64,000 nt of DNA from Azoarcus sp. CIB (lineage in GTDB: Bacteria; Pseudomonadota; Gammaproteobacteria; Burkholderiales; Rhodocyclaceae): contig NZ_CP011072.1 of the NCBI RefSeq assembly GCF_001190925.1, forward strand, positions 2,542,001 through 2,606,000. The letters run 5' to 3'. The notes under the pieces are model-generated. The model did no database searches, was not told where the DNA came from, and worked only from the letters and a program-made list of their open reading frames with translations. This document shows positions 1 to 8,493 of the stretch, one piece after another (the first letter of the stretch is position 1; each line of letters starts with the position of its first letter). The translations under genes and the position numbers were made by a program.

Positions 1-489
1 ACTTTCGGTATCCACGCGACCGTCGCCATGCGCCACCGCCTCCAGCGCAATGTCATAGACCCGCGGCCGTCCGGCGGACTCCCCCGCTGCGCCCTCATCC
101 AGGCGCGGCAGCTCGCGACTGTAGCCTTTGGGCAGGTGCCGCTTGGCCGTGCTGATCTGCTCTTCGATGAGATAAAAATTGTCGAGCAGCCAGTCCCCGG
201 CCGGCGTAATGCGGCGGTTCTCCGTCACCGCAACGGTCAGCAGCCTGCACACGCCGACCAGGGCGCTCTCATTTGCCGCCAATCGCCCCAGAAGCTGGTC
301 CGGGCCTCGCTCCGGGGCCAATCGGTGCGCCGCCGCGAGCGCCTTGCCATGCTGCTCCATCTGATCGGCGCTGAACAATTCCGATCGCAGCGGCGGCTCC
401 TCGTCGGGCGAGGTCCGTGGCCAGCCGCCGGCGCGAAGCTGCGTCTCCAACTGCTGCAAATATGCGATGAGCTTCGTGCCGGCTTTCAA
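1..489 (-). CDS. cyclic beta-1,2-glucan synthase (NdvB-like), N-terminal part
   Basis: Only the first ~163 codons lie in the window; the gene runs off the left edge. The reading frame contains the stretches PAGDWLLDNFYLIEEQI and AKRHLPKGYSRELPRL, which I recognise as the N-terminal signature of the very large cyclic beta-1,2-glucan synthase/GH94 family that makes periplasmic glucans for osmoadaptation. An in-frame TGA lies at 520-522, so the start must be downstream. A TTG at 489 preceded by AAAAAGG is the best candidate; the first ATG is at 360. Family assignment rests on recall of this signature; the catalytic domains are outside the window. Confidence 0.75.
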   Translation of the reverse strand, partial: MKAGTKLIAYLQQLETQLRAGGWPRTSPDEEPPLRSELFSADQMEQHGKALAAAHRLAPERGPDQLLGRLAANESALVGVCRLLTVAVTENRRITPAGDWLLDNFYLIEEQISTAKRHLPKGYSRELPRLDEGAAGESAGRPRVYDIALEAVAHGDGRVDTES

Positions 490-554
490 TTCAGGGGCCT
501 TTTTCCAGAAGATGAAACCTCAACAAGGGCAGCGCATCACGCGCGCGGAACCGC

Positions 555-1796
555 CTACTCTCCAAGCAACTCCGCCACCGACTCGAGTTCCTCCACATGC
601 TGCGTCACCACCTTCGCGATGACGGTGATCGGAATGCTCAGCAACAAGCCCCAGACCCCCCACAGCCATGCCCAGAACAGCAGCGAGACGAATACGGCGG
701 CCGTGTTCATCTTGGCGATCCGGCCAGTCATCCAGGTGGTGACGAAGGTGCCGACGAAGGTCGCGATCGCCACTGTCGCCCCCGCGACCAGCAAGGCCGT
801 CGACAGGACGTCGAACTGCATGAAGGCCGCCATGCCGATGCCGACAGCCGCCACGGCCGGACCGAAGTACGGGATGATGTGCAGCAGCCCTGCCGCCACG
901 GCCCAGGCACCGGCGTTATCGAGCCCCACCCAGCGCAACGCGATCCAGGTGAGCACGCCCACCAGCACATTGGTCGCCAGCAACATGAACATGTAGCGCT
1001 GGATCGATTCGTTGATGTCGTCGAGGATGTGTACGGTGATCTTCTTGCTCGAGATCGAGGGACCCGTAAGGCGCACCAGCTTCCTCTTGTAGGTATCGCC
1101 GGAAAGCAGCAGGAAGAAGGTCAGGAACAGCACCATGGCTGCCTGGCCGATCATCCCCACGGCCCCCATGGAGCCCACCAAAAGGAAGTTGCCGAGCTTG
1201 AAGCCGGGTGAATCGACGACGACGCGCGTCGCCGGCTGCCGCGGCGTGGTGCCCATGCCTGCAGCCTGGCTCGTGACCTTCTCGATCTCGCTCGCCGCGG
1301 TCTGCACCTTCTGCATCGTGCTCGCCTCGCCTTTGCGCAGACTGTTGAGGCCGGCCGACAATTTGCTGACCGCGTCGGGCACCTGATCGAGGATCGTCTG
1401 CATCTGCCCGCGCAAGGAGAATGTCCCCAGGCCGAGCGCACACACGACCCCCACCATCACCACGACGGAACCCGCCACGCGCGGAACCCTGATCCGCTCA
1501 AGCCACACCACGAGCGGGTTCAGCGTGTAGGCGAACAGAATCCCGAGCAGCATCGAGATGAAGAAGCCCTGCGCCCACTCCAACGCGAACACCACCGCCA
1601 CGGTGGCGAGGATGCCCAGCGCCAGGCCTCGCGCATCCGTTCCCATATCGACCGTGGGCGCGGTCGCATCGTCGGCAACCGCAGCCGGGACAATGACCGA
1701 CTCCGTAGCGACCGACTCCGCGACATCGTTTCCTGCGCCGGCCCGGGGTTCCGGCTTCACGGGCGCTGCAGCCGGAATGTCGCCGGAGTGTGTCAT
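555..1796 (-). CDS. AI-2E family transporter (PerM/YdiK-like permease)
   Basis: A 413-aa inner-membrane protein. The first ~50 residues are Ala/Pro/Glu-rich and probably cytoplasmic. Hydrophobic segments then occur at about residues 57-90, 105-130, 210-240 and 270-395, with the long polar loop between the second and third groups that is typical of the AI-2E/PerM family (usually 350-400 aa). The C-terminal half has the family-typical HIIPYFGP and SIPITVIAK stretches. Members are linked to export of autoinducer-2 or to Na+/H+ exchange, but the substrate of this one cannot be inferred. It lies 65 bp downstream of the beta-glucan synthase start on the same strand and appears to be a separate unit. 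Confidence 0.88.
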   Translation of the reverse strand: MTHSGDIPAAAPVKPEPRAGAGNDVAESVATESVIVPAAVADDATAPTVDMGTDARGLALGILATVAVVFALEWAQGFFISMLLGILFAYTLNPLVVWLERIRVPRVAGSVVVMVGVVCALGLGTFSLRGQMQTILDQVPDAVSKLSAGLNSLRKGEASTMQKVQTAASEIEKVTSQAAGMGTTPRQPATRVVVDSPGFKLGNFLLVGSMGAVGMIGQAAMVLFLTFFLLLSGDTYKRKLVRLTGPSISSKKITVHILDDINESIQRYMFMLLATNVLVGVLTWIALRWVGLDNAGAWAVAAGLLHIIPYFGPAVAAVGIGMAAFMQFDVLSTALLVAGATVAIATFVGTFVTTWMTGRIAKMNTAAVFVSLLFWAWLWGVWGLLLSIPITVIAKVVTQHVEELESVAELLGE

Positions 1797-1975
1797 CGTC
1801 CTCGCACCTCAGCGTACGGCTCGCGCTTGAGCGCGAAGCGTTACGGGGAATTCACAAGAGGTGTCGTGCCATTCGTTCAGCAGTTTCGTCGCGAAAAAAC
1901 TCCGATGAACAGCAGCAAACCGTCGCGCGCCACTCCCGAACCCAGGGTCCGACAGTGGCGCGCGCCGGTCAGTCC

Positions 1976-2290
1976 TCACTTGAGCCGCAGGTCGTTCTTG
2001 ACCGATTTCACGCCGCCCACGCCGCGTGCCACCTGGGCCGCCTTGGCGATGTCGCCCTGCTCGGCCACAAAGCCGCTCAGTTGCACGACGCCCTTGAATG
2101 TCTCGACGTTGATTTCTGCAACTTTCAGCGAGGGCTCCTTGAGGATCGCCGCCTTCACCTTCGTCGTGATGACACTGTCGTCGATGTACTCAGCGGTCCC
2201 CTCCTGCTTCGGGCTGGATGAACAACCCACTGCCGTCACCAACGTAAGGGCCAGGAAAAATGCGGAAATATATTTGCCGAACTGTTTCAT
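1976..2290 (-). CDS. BON domain lipoprotein (OsmY-like)
   Basis: A 104-aa exported protein. The N-terminus is a lipoprotein signal with lipobox-like TAVGC followed by SSS. One BON domain fills residues ~38-104 (DDSVITTKVKAAIL, then VVQLSGFV and VKSVKNDLRL). BON proteins bind phospholipid or stabilise the envelope under osmotic stress, and this is the short single-BON form. GGAGAA seven bases before the ATG supports the start. It sits in a group of small stress-type genes. A heptanucleotide repeat lies about 30 bp upstream of the start codon. Confidence 0.9.
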   Translation of the reverse strand: MKQFGKYISAFFLALTLVTAVGCSSSPKQEGTAEYIDDSVITTKVKAAILKEPSLKVAEINVETFKGVVQLSGFVAEQGDIAKAAQVARGVGGVKSVKNDLRLK

Positions 2291-2321
2291 GATTAATTCT
2301 CCAGAGATGCATAAGAAAGGA

Positions 2322-2346
2322 CTTCTTGCTTCTTGCTTCTTGCTTC
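2322..2346. repeat. tandem heptamer (CTTCTTG), about 3.6 copies
   Basis: Three perfect copies of CTTCTTG followed by a partial copy (CTTC). The array lies between the divergence point and the start codon of the BON lipoprotein, 32-56 bp upstream of its ATG, so it may fall in the 5' leader or promoter. Seven-base units can change copy number by slippage and alter promoter spacing. No experiment supports that here. Confidence 0.8.
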
Positions 2347-2401
2347 CGACGCCCTGCCGACACGCTGTTACCTGAAACGACTACCTCGACCAGCCCATGA
2401 A

Positions 2402-2731
2402 TCAACGGCGGCTCATCAGGATTCCGACGATGATTCCCGCCGCCGCGGCAAGTCCGAGGACTTTCCAGGGGTTCTCGACTACATACTCATGAGTGGCGTC
2501 TGCGGAACGCTTGGCCTTTTCCGCAACCGCATGTCGCGAACTGTCGAGTCTGGATTTCGCCTCGACGAGCTTGCCTTCGATCTTCGTGCGAACCGCCGCG
2601 AATTCCTCTGCGGTGGAACTGGCGACCTCCTTCAGCAGGCCGTCGGCATCGGCGCCTACGCTTTTCAGATCCCTCACCAGTTTGTCCTTCATCTCTTCGA
2701 CATTGCCATGGCCGTGGGTCAGATCGTTCAT
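2402..2731 (-). CDS. DUF883 family protein (ElaB/YqjD-like, ribosome-associated membrane protein)
   Basis: A 109-aa protein with a long amphipathic helical region (residues ~10-75, rich in Glu/Lys/Ala) and one C-terminal membrane segment (VLGLAAAAGIIVGILMSRR). This is the DUF883 layout, whose E. coli members YqjD/ElaB bind ribosomes and anchor to the inner membrane in stationary phase. The ATG at 2731 was chosen because GGGAG lies eight bases upstream; the frame stays open further upstream and a second ATG at 2737 is too close to that site. It belongs with the neighbouring BON, DUF3309 and DUF1328 stress genes. Confidence 0.85.
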   Translation of the reverse strand: MNDLTHGHGNVEEMKDKLVRDLKSVGADADGLLKEVASSTAEEFAAVRTKIEGKLVEAKSRLDSSRHAVAEKAKRSADATHEYVVENPWKVLGLAAAAGIIVGILMSRR

Positions 2732-3110
2732 CGTCATTTCTCCCGAAGTGAATGGAATGAATGGGCGGGACGACAGTCGCGGCCGGACTTGCCACCGCAG
2801 CATCGCCATCGACGAGGAACCGATTTGCCGCGCTCGCTTTTGACATTTACACGCATGTCCTTGCAGGCGGATGGCCATACCTCCAAGCCCAGGCGCTCCT
2901 CTCGCATGCATCCTGTTCCTCACCGGGAATGCCGTCTGTGCGTTGGCGTACAGACGGGCGCAATCCAGTGAGTAGGATTGCAGTCAAGCATGTGGCGATA
3001 ACTGCCGGAATCGCCGGCTGGTGCGTGCGCGCCGAGAAGAGCGGCATTGGCGCGCTTCGGGAGTTTTCCCGAACGCTGCGCTGCTCCGGCTCACTGTCGG
3101 GAGAAATGAA

Positions 3111-3269
3111 ATGTCAATCGGAACAATTCTGCTGATCATTCTGGTGTTGATGCTGATCGGCGCGATTCCAGCCTGGCCGCATAGCCGGGGTTGGGGATAC
3201 GGTCCCAGCGGTGGTCTCGGGCTGGTAGTGTTGATCCTGCTCATCCTGCTGCTGTTGGGCAAGATATAG
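3111..3269 (+). CDS. DUF3309 family small membrane protein
   Basis: A 52-aa protein made of two hydrophobic segments (MSIGTILLIILVLMLIGAIP and GLVVLILLILLLLGKI) joined by a short loop containing WPHSRGWGYGPSGG. This layout and the GWGY(G)PSGG loop match the DUF3309 family, small membrane proteins often near general-stress genes. GGGAGA before the ATG supports this start over the upstream in-frame codons. Function unknown. It is followed by DUF1328 on the same strand after 120 bp. Confidence 0.85.
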   Translation: MSIGTILLIILVLMLIGAIPAWPHSRGWGYGPSGGLGLVVLILLILLLLGKI

Positions 3270-3389
3270 CGCGCGTTGTGCCGTCCGGACGTGAAGGCGC
3301 TCAGGCAGACCATGTGGTGTACAGCTCAGGTCGCAGTTCAGGCCTGTGATGTTCGCCGCGTGGGCTTCAATTAACGGGGAGCAACGAAA

Positions 3390-3554
3390 ATGCTGTATTA
3401 CGCCGCGGTGTTCCTGATCATCGCACTGATCGCTGGGCTGCTCGGCTTTACCGGCATCGCTGCCGGTGCCGTCGAGATCGCCAAGATCCTGTTCTTCATT
3501 TTCCTCATCCTCTTTATCGTCTCGCTTGTGATGGGATTCAGAGGTCGAAAGTGA
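3390..3554 (+). CDS. DUF1328 family small membrane protein (YtjA-like)
   Basis: A 54-aa protein beginning [20 protein letters not shown], with a second hydrophobic segment ([19 protein letters not shown]) and ending RGRK. This is the typical two-helix DUF1328/UPF0391 protein, normally 50-60 aa. GGGGAGCAACGAAA provides the ribosome binding site. Function unknown; members are often induced under osmotic or envelope stress, in keeping with the surrounding genes. Confidence 0.88.
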   Translation: MLYYAAVFLIIALIAGLLGFTGIAAGAVEIAKILFFIFLILFIVSLVMGFRGRK

Positions 3555-3657
3555 CCGTCCTACCGCGATGGCCCCACCACGGAGATCAGACGATCGCGTG
3601 CGACTGCGTGCGGATCGTTTGTTCGCGCAACTTCACCATTCATTCAGAGAGCCGGCC

Positions 3658-4155
3658 ATGAGAAATCCCCTGTCAGCGCCCGCCAATCCGGCAGCCCGGC
3701 ACCCTGCCCGCCTGTCCATGCTGAGCGGGCTGCCGGCCTTGGTGGTGGCCCTCGCGATAGCCCTGCAATGTGCCCCGCTGTCGGCCCAGGACGGCGATGC
3801 GGCGGCGCGAATCAACGCCACCAGCGCCCCGCAGGCGGAAGTTCCCTGGATGAGCGGCGGTATCGGCGATGAAGCACGCGAAGAAATGCGCAAGTCGGCG
3901 TCGGCTTACAACGTGCATATCGTGTTCAGCGCCCGTAATGGCGACTACCTCGCCACCATTCCCGTCACCGTGACCCGGCGCAACGGCCAGAAAATCTATT
4001 CCGGCTCCAGCGAAGGCCCCCTGCTTTACCTCAAGCTGCCGCCCGGGTCCTACCAGCTTGCGGCCGAAATTGACGGCGTGTGGCAAAACAGGCGTATCGA
4101 GGCCGGCACATCCGGACGCGCCACAAAGGTGATGTTCGTCTCCAGAGGCGAGTGA
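3658..4155 (+). CDS. exported protein with carboxypeptidase-regulatory-like fold
   Basis: A 165-aa protein with an N-terminal signal: a basic start, then a hydrophobic stretch ending in LQCAPLSAQ before DGDAA. Residues ~85-160 contain an Ig-like/regulatory pattern (IPVTVTRRNGQKIYSG, then LYLKLPPGSYQLAAEIDG) as in carboxypeptidase-regulatory-like domains of periplasmic proteins. The ATG at 3658 gives a proper signal peptide. The frame is open further upstream, but that extension has no signal character. Function unknown; it is probably periplasmic. Confidence 0.65.
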   Translation: MRNPLSAPANPAARHPARLSMLSGLPALVVALAIALQCAPLSAQDGDAAARINATSAPQAEVPWMSGGIGDEAREEMRKSASAYNVHIVFSARNGDYLATIPVTVTRRNGQKIYSGSSEGPLLYLKLPPGSYQLAAEIDGVWQNRRIEAGTSGRATKVMFVSRGE

Positions 4156-4192
4156 CTCGGAAGCCCGCCTTGGGGAGCCAGCCTTCGCCAGC

Positions 4193-5632
4193 TCAGGCCG
4201 CCATTCCGACATCTCCCCGCGCAGCGCGCAGCTTGACGTCAAGGTCACGCAGCGCCGTGCGCAATCCTTCTTCGATCACCGGGTGATAGAGCGGCATCTC
4301 GAGCATCTGCGCAACCTTCATCCCGTTCTGCAGCGCCCAGGCAAGCAGGTGTGCCAGATGCTCGGCCGCGGGGGCCAGCATTTCCGCGCCCAGGAAACGG
4401 CCGCTCGCGACCTCGCCATAGAGGTTCAATAGGCCCTTGTTCCTGAGCAGGATGCGCGAACGGCCCTGATCTTCGAAACTCACCTGTCCGGTGGCAAAGG
4501 TCCCCGGTTTCAGCGCACGCAGGCCGCCCCCCACGATGCCGATCTGCGGATCGGTGAACACCACGCCGATGCGCGCGCGGCGCAGTCCTGGCTGCACCGC
4601 GCTGCCAAGCGCGAGCCGTGCGGCATTCTGGCCGGAAATACGCCCCTCGTCGGTCGCCTCGTGCAGCAGCGGGATGAAATTGCCCGCATCGCCCGCAATG
4701 AAGATCGGGCTTGCCCCGTCTGCGCTCACCGTCCGGGTGGTGAATGGATCGAACACCGGTACGCCTTTCGCGTCGAGTGCCAGCGTGGTCTTGTCGAGCC
4801 CGATGTCCGTCACATTGGGCGTACGACCGGTCGCCGCCAGAACATAATCGAAATACTCCATCAGCTCGGCGCCAGTCGACCCCGCGCGTCGAATGGCGAC
4901 ACGATCGCCATAACGGTGCATGTCGGCGATGTGCGCATCGGGCGCCAGCGTGAATTCCTCGTTGAGGGTCGCGCAGGCGTATGCGCGGATCTCCGGATCG
5001 CTGATCGGGCCGACGCGGCCACCACGACCGAGCACCGCAACACGCACGCCCAGCCTGTGCAAAGCCTGCCCCAGTTCCAGCCCGACGATCCCCGGGCCGA
5101 TCACGGCCACGGCCTTGGGCAGATCGTACCAGTCGAACACGTCATCGCTGGTGATCAGGCAGTCGCCCAGGGACTCGAACGAATCCGGATACACGGCACG
5201 CGAACCCGTTGCGATAACGATGGCCTTGCTCGTGACCCGGGTATGGTCGGCGACCACGAGCGTATGGTCGTCGACGAAACACGCCTGCCCGCGAATGCGC
5301 TCTGCATCGGGAATGTCCTCGACGTCGCGCAGCACGAAGCCGACAAAGCGGTCGCGCTCGCGTCTCACCCGGTCCATCACCGCGTGGCCATCGATGCGGA
5401 TACCGCCGTTGGCATGGACGCCAAACCCCGCGGCCCGCCCGACTGCGTGGGCGGCCTCGGCGGCGGCGATCAGGAGCTTGCTCGGCATGCAACCGACGCG
5501 TGCGCAGGTGGTGCCATATTCGCCGCCTTCGATGATCACGGCGGCAGCCCCGGCCTTCCTGGCAGCATGGAATGCGGCAAGACCTGCGGTGCCGGCACCG
5601 ACCACTGCAACATCAACTTGCACGGTCTTCAT
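4193..5632 (-). CDS. dihydrolipoamide dehydrogenase-type flavoprotein disulfide oxidoreductase
   Basis: A 479-aa class I pyridine nucleotide-disulfide oxidoreductase. Seen in order: an FAD-binding GAGTAGL near residue 12, the redox-active pair in TTCARVGCMPSK (~42-52), a second nucleotide-binding motif GPGIVGLELG (~180), FIAGDAGN, and a C-terminal dimer interface with YHPVIEEGL carrying the catalytic His-Glu. All catalytic elements are present. The gene stands alone, with no 2-oxoacid dehydrogenase genes nearby, so it may be an accessory lipoamide dehydrogenase or another disulfide reductase of the family. GAGGATGAGAC precedes the ATG. Confidence 0.85.
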   Translation of the reverse strand: MKTVQVDVAVVGAGTAGLAAFHAARKAGAAAVIIEGGEYGTTCARVGCMPSKLLIAAAEAAHAVGRAAGFGVHANGGIRIDGHAVMDRVRRERDRFVGFVLRDVEDIPDAERIRGQACFVDDHTLVVADHTRVTSKAIVIATGSRAVYPDSFESLGDCLITSDDVFDWYDLPKAVAVIGPGIVGLELGQALHRLGVRVAVLGRGGRVGPISDPEIRAYACATLNEEFTLAPDAHIADMHRYGDRVAIRRAGSTGAELMEYFDYVLAATGRTPNVTDIGLDKTTLALDAKGVPVFDPFTTRTVSADGASPIFIAGDAGNFIPLLHEATDEGRISGQNAARLALGSAVQPGLRRARIGVVFTDPQIGIVGGGLRALKPGTFATGQVSFEDQGRSRILLRNKGLLNLYGEVASGRFLGAEMLAPAAEHLAHLLAWALQNGMKVAQMLEMPLYHPVIEEGLRTALRDLDVKLRAARGDVGMAA

Positions 5633-5725
5633 GTCTCATCCTCGTTTCGCCACCGTGAGGATGAGACTAGCTCCACATCACCATCGAGTCAGTGCGGAAG
5701 CCCTCATAGCGGACTTCGAACCGGA

Positions 5726-7945
5726 TCAGATTCCGCTGACGAACGCCTCGAAGGCTTCGACGGGCATGGGACGACCGAACAGATGCCCCTGATAGGCATC
5801 GCACCTCTGCCTATCGAGAAACGCCCGTTGCGCCTCGGTTTCCACCCCTTCGGCGATGATGTTCAGGCCGAGGCTCCGCGCCATCGTGATGATGGCCGTG
5901 ACAATGGCCGCGTCAGCGCCATTATCCGGAAGGTTGAGGACAAACGACTTGTCGATCTTGAGCTGATCGAGCGACAGGCGCGTGAGGCAGGAAAAGGATG
6001 AAAACCCGGTGCCGAAATCATCGAGCGAAAAATGGATACCCAATTGCTTGAGCGTCGAGATTTTCCGGATCGTATCGGGGACGTCGTCCAGCACCATGCT
6101 TTCGGTCAGTTCGAACGTCAAGCGCTGCGGATTCGCATGGCTGGACTCGAGCACATTGCGCACCTGATCGACGAATTCGGGCTGGCGGAACTGGCGCGCA
6201 CTGACGTTGACCCCCAGCATCAGTCCGCGGGTGCGCTCGCCATGGGACCATGCAGCGAGCTGTGCGCAGGCCGTCTCGAGCACCCAGCGGCCAATCGGCA
6301 GAATGATCGACGTCTGCTCCGAGATCGGGATGAACTCCTCGGGTGCGATCAATCCGTGTCTCGGGTGCTGCCAGCGCAGCAAGGCTTCGGCGCCGATGAG
6401 CCGTTGCGAGCAGTCGAACTGCGGCTGGTAATGCAGCATGAACTCGCCGCGTTTGATCGCGTGGCGCAATTCGTTCTCGAGCGTGCTGCGCCGGTCGAGC
6501 GCCGCCTGCATCGACGGGTCGTAGAAGCGCACCGTGTTGCGGCCCGCCGTCTTGGCCTGATAGAGCGCGAGGTCGGCATGTTTCAGCAGATCCTCGACGG
6601 TATCGTGCGCGCTCATCAGGCGCACGCCGATACTGGTCGTGCAGTGGAATTCGGCGCCGCCGAGCTCGAACGGTTGTGCGATGGTCTCGGTCAGCTTCTC
6701 GCCGACCTGTTGGGCCAGCAGGGCGGCCTCCTCCGCTTCCGCACTCAAGCCTTCCAGAATCATGATGAACTCGTCGCCACCGAGGCGTGCCACCGTGTCG
6801 CCTTCACGCAAGCCGGCGCGCACGCGCTGCGCCACCTCGACCAGCAAGAGATCGCCGACGTCGTGGCCACGGGTGTCGTTGAGCGTCTTGAAGTTGTCCA
6901 GATCCAGAAACAGGATCGCGCCATACAGACCATTGCGGGAGCTCGCAGCCAGCGCATGCCCCAGCCGGTCCTGCAGCAGGCGCCGGTTGGGAAGGTGGGT
7001 GAGCGGATCGAAAAAGGCCAGGCGGTGGATCTCCGCCGCCGCCTGGCTCTTCTCGGTGGTATCGGAAAATGCGCCGACGTATTGGGAGACGCAGCCTTCG
7101 GGCGTCGTAACGGCGGAGATGGTCAGCCATGCGACGTAGAGTTGTCCGTTCTTGCGTCGATTCCAGACTTCGCCCTGCCAGTAGCGCGTCGCCTTGAGCG
7201 TCTGCCACATGTTCCGGTAGAACGCCTTGTCGTGGCGTCCCGAGCGCAGCAAAGCCGGCGTCTTCCCCACTGCCTCGGCCGCGCTGTAGCCGCTCAGCTC
7301 CGTAAAGGCGCGGTTGACCCGGATGATGACGCCATTGGCGTCGGTAACGATCATCCCCTCCTGCGACTCGAATGCAATGGCGGCGATGCGTCGATCTTCC
7401 TCGGCTTGGCGGCGCTCGGTGATGTCGGTAAACGCGATGCGCATCACCGGTGTCCGCCCCGCCATATCCATCACCACGCACTGCAACTGGGCCGGAAAAA
7501 GCGAGCCGTCGCTCCGCCGCAGCCGCAGTTCGCAATTCAGCGTCACGTTGGTCTGGCCCTTCCACGCGGCGGCGATGTGCCGCCGCCAATCGTCCTGAGC
7601 TTCCGGGGCAATGAACTGGTCGAACCTGCGCTGATTCAGTTTTGATCGCGGTACACGCATGAGCGCCGCCGCGACGAGATTGGCTTCGGTGATGACCTCA
7701 TCCCGGGACAGCGTGAGATAGCCCATCGGGGCGAAATCGAAGAGATTCGCATAGCGATCGCGCGACTCCTCCGCCTCGATGCGGGCCTGGCGCAACGCCT
7801 CGTTCTGCATCTCCAGTTCGATCTGATGCACCTGGAGTTCGTGCAGCAGCGCATCGTCCGATCGTTGCGGCACCGCCCGGGCACTGCCGAGTTGCGCCTC
7901 GGCGGCTATCCGCAGAGGATCTTTGCTACCCGCGCTCTTGCCCAT
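5726..7945 (-). CDS. PAS-PAS-GGDEF-EAL cyclic di-GMP turnover protein
   Basis: A 739-aa soluble signalling protein. A coiled coil (LLHELQVHQIELEMQNEAL, ~33-60) leads into PAS 1 (~62-175) and PAS 2 (~180-300). A GGDEF domain (~305-470) has RLGGDEF intact and an I-site RxxD (REGD) five residues before it. An EAL domain (~485-735) has EALLRWQHP, ELTES and DDFGTG intact. Both synthetic and degradative active sites therefore look functional. No membrane segment is seen. The coiled coil plus first PAS resembles the C-terminal module of the Crp-like protein at 14352-15686. Confidence 0.92.
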   Translation of the reverse strand: MGKSAGSKDPLRIAAEAQLGSARAVPQRSDDALLHELQVHQIELEMQNEALRQARIEAEESRDRYANLFDFAPMGYLTLSRDEVITEANLVAAALMRVPRSKLNQRRFDQFIAPEAQDDWRRHIAAAWKGQTNVTLNCELRLRRSDGSLFPAQLQCVVMDMAGRTPVMRIAFTDITERRQAEEDRRIAAIAFESQEGMIVTDANGVIIRVNRAFTELSGYSAAEAVGKTPALLRSGRHDKAFYRNMWQTLKATRYWQGEVWNRRKNGQLYVAWLTISAVTTPEGCVSQYVGAFSDTTEKSQAAAEIHRLAFFDPLTHLPNRRLLQDRLGHALAASSRNGLYGAILFLDLDNFKTLNDTRGHDVGDLLLVEVAQRVRAGLREGDTVARLGGDEFIMILEGLSAEAEEAALLAQQVGEKLTETIAQPFELGGAEFHCTTSIGVRLMSAHDTVEDLLKHADLALYQAKTAGRNTVRFYDPSMQAALDRRSTLENELRHAIKRGEFMLHYQPQFDCSQRLIGAEALLRWQHPRHGLIAPEEFIPISEQTSIILPIGRWVLETACAQLAAWSHGERTRGLMLGVNVSARQFRQPEFVDQVRNVLESSHANPQRLTFELTESMVLDDVPDTIRKISTLKQLGIHFSLDDFGTGFSSFSCLTRLSLDQLKIDKSFVLNLPDNGADAAIVTAIITMARSLGLNIIAEGVETEAQRAFLDRQRCDAYQGHLFGRPMPVEAFEAFVSGI

Positions 7946-8493
7946 CGTCCCTGATCCTCACGTACACATTTCGGCTTTCCGCATCCTCAGCAAAGCCCCG
8001 AGGCCGTTGGCGGGAGCGTCAATACCGACGATGCAAATCTTCCGGGGTGGAGGCACCCTTGTCGGTGAGTCAGAGGGGGATGCCGAGGCGGCCGTTGCAA
8101 CCCGGACGCCCGGAACGTTCTTCCTGTTACCTTGCTGCGTGCTACAGGGTCTCCCTGAGTGTACCGGACTGCATACCCGCAACTGGTATGCTACTCCAAT
8201 CCCGGCTCGGTCCTCGTCACGCCTGACGTTAATCCAATTGGAATCACCCAGATCGGGCAATGCGAGCTGCCGCTTTACCCAAAAAAGGTTTTCCGGGATG
8301 GCCGCTATAGGCGGGACTGCTCCACAGCGACTTTACGCCGCAGCAGCCCCGCCGCTCTGTTCGACAGCGCACAGATCAATGCATGGCCTACACTTAGGCT
8401 GTGCTGCGGGTCGTGCCCCTGCCTGCTGGCAGACGTGTCGTGGCCAGCACTGCTGCGCTTTTGCCTGTCCAGAGGATTCCGGAGGACGGTTCG
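7946..8493. other. intergenic region with an inverted repeat
   Basis: There is no convincing gene in this 548-bp gap between the divergent GGDEF-EAL and cardiolipin synthase genes. A 100-codon minus-strand frame exists but shows no family resemblance. GCATACC (8171-8177) and GGTATGC (8185-8191) form a perfect 7-bp inverted repeat with a 7-bp spacer, a possible operator. Confidence 0.5.

Noticed and set aside
28-996. 322-codon open frame on the plus strand
   Set aside because: It is antisense to the beta-glucan synthase and AI-2E transporter genes; its low-complexity Arg/Pro/Ala content is typical of shadow frames in GC-rich DNA.
7958-8260. 100-codon minus-strand frame in the gap before the cardiolipin synthase gene
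   Set aside because: No ribosome binding site, no recognisable family and mixed composition.
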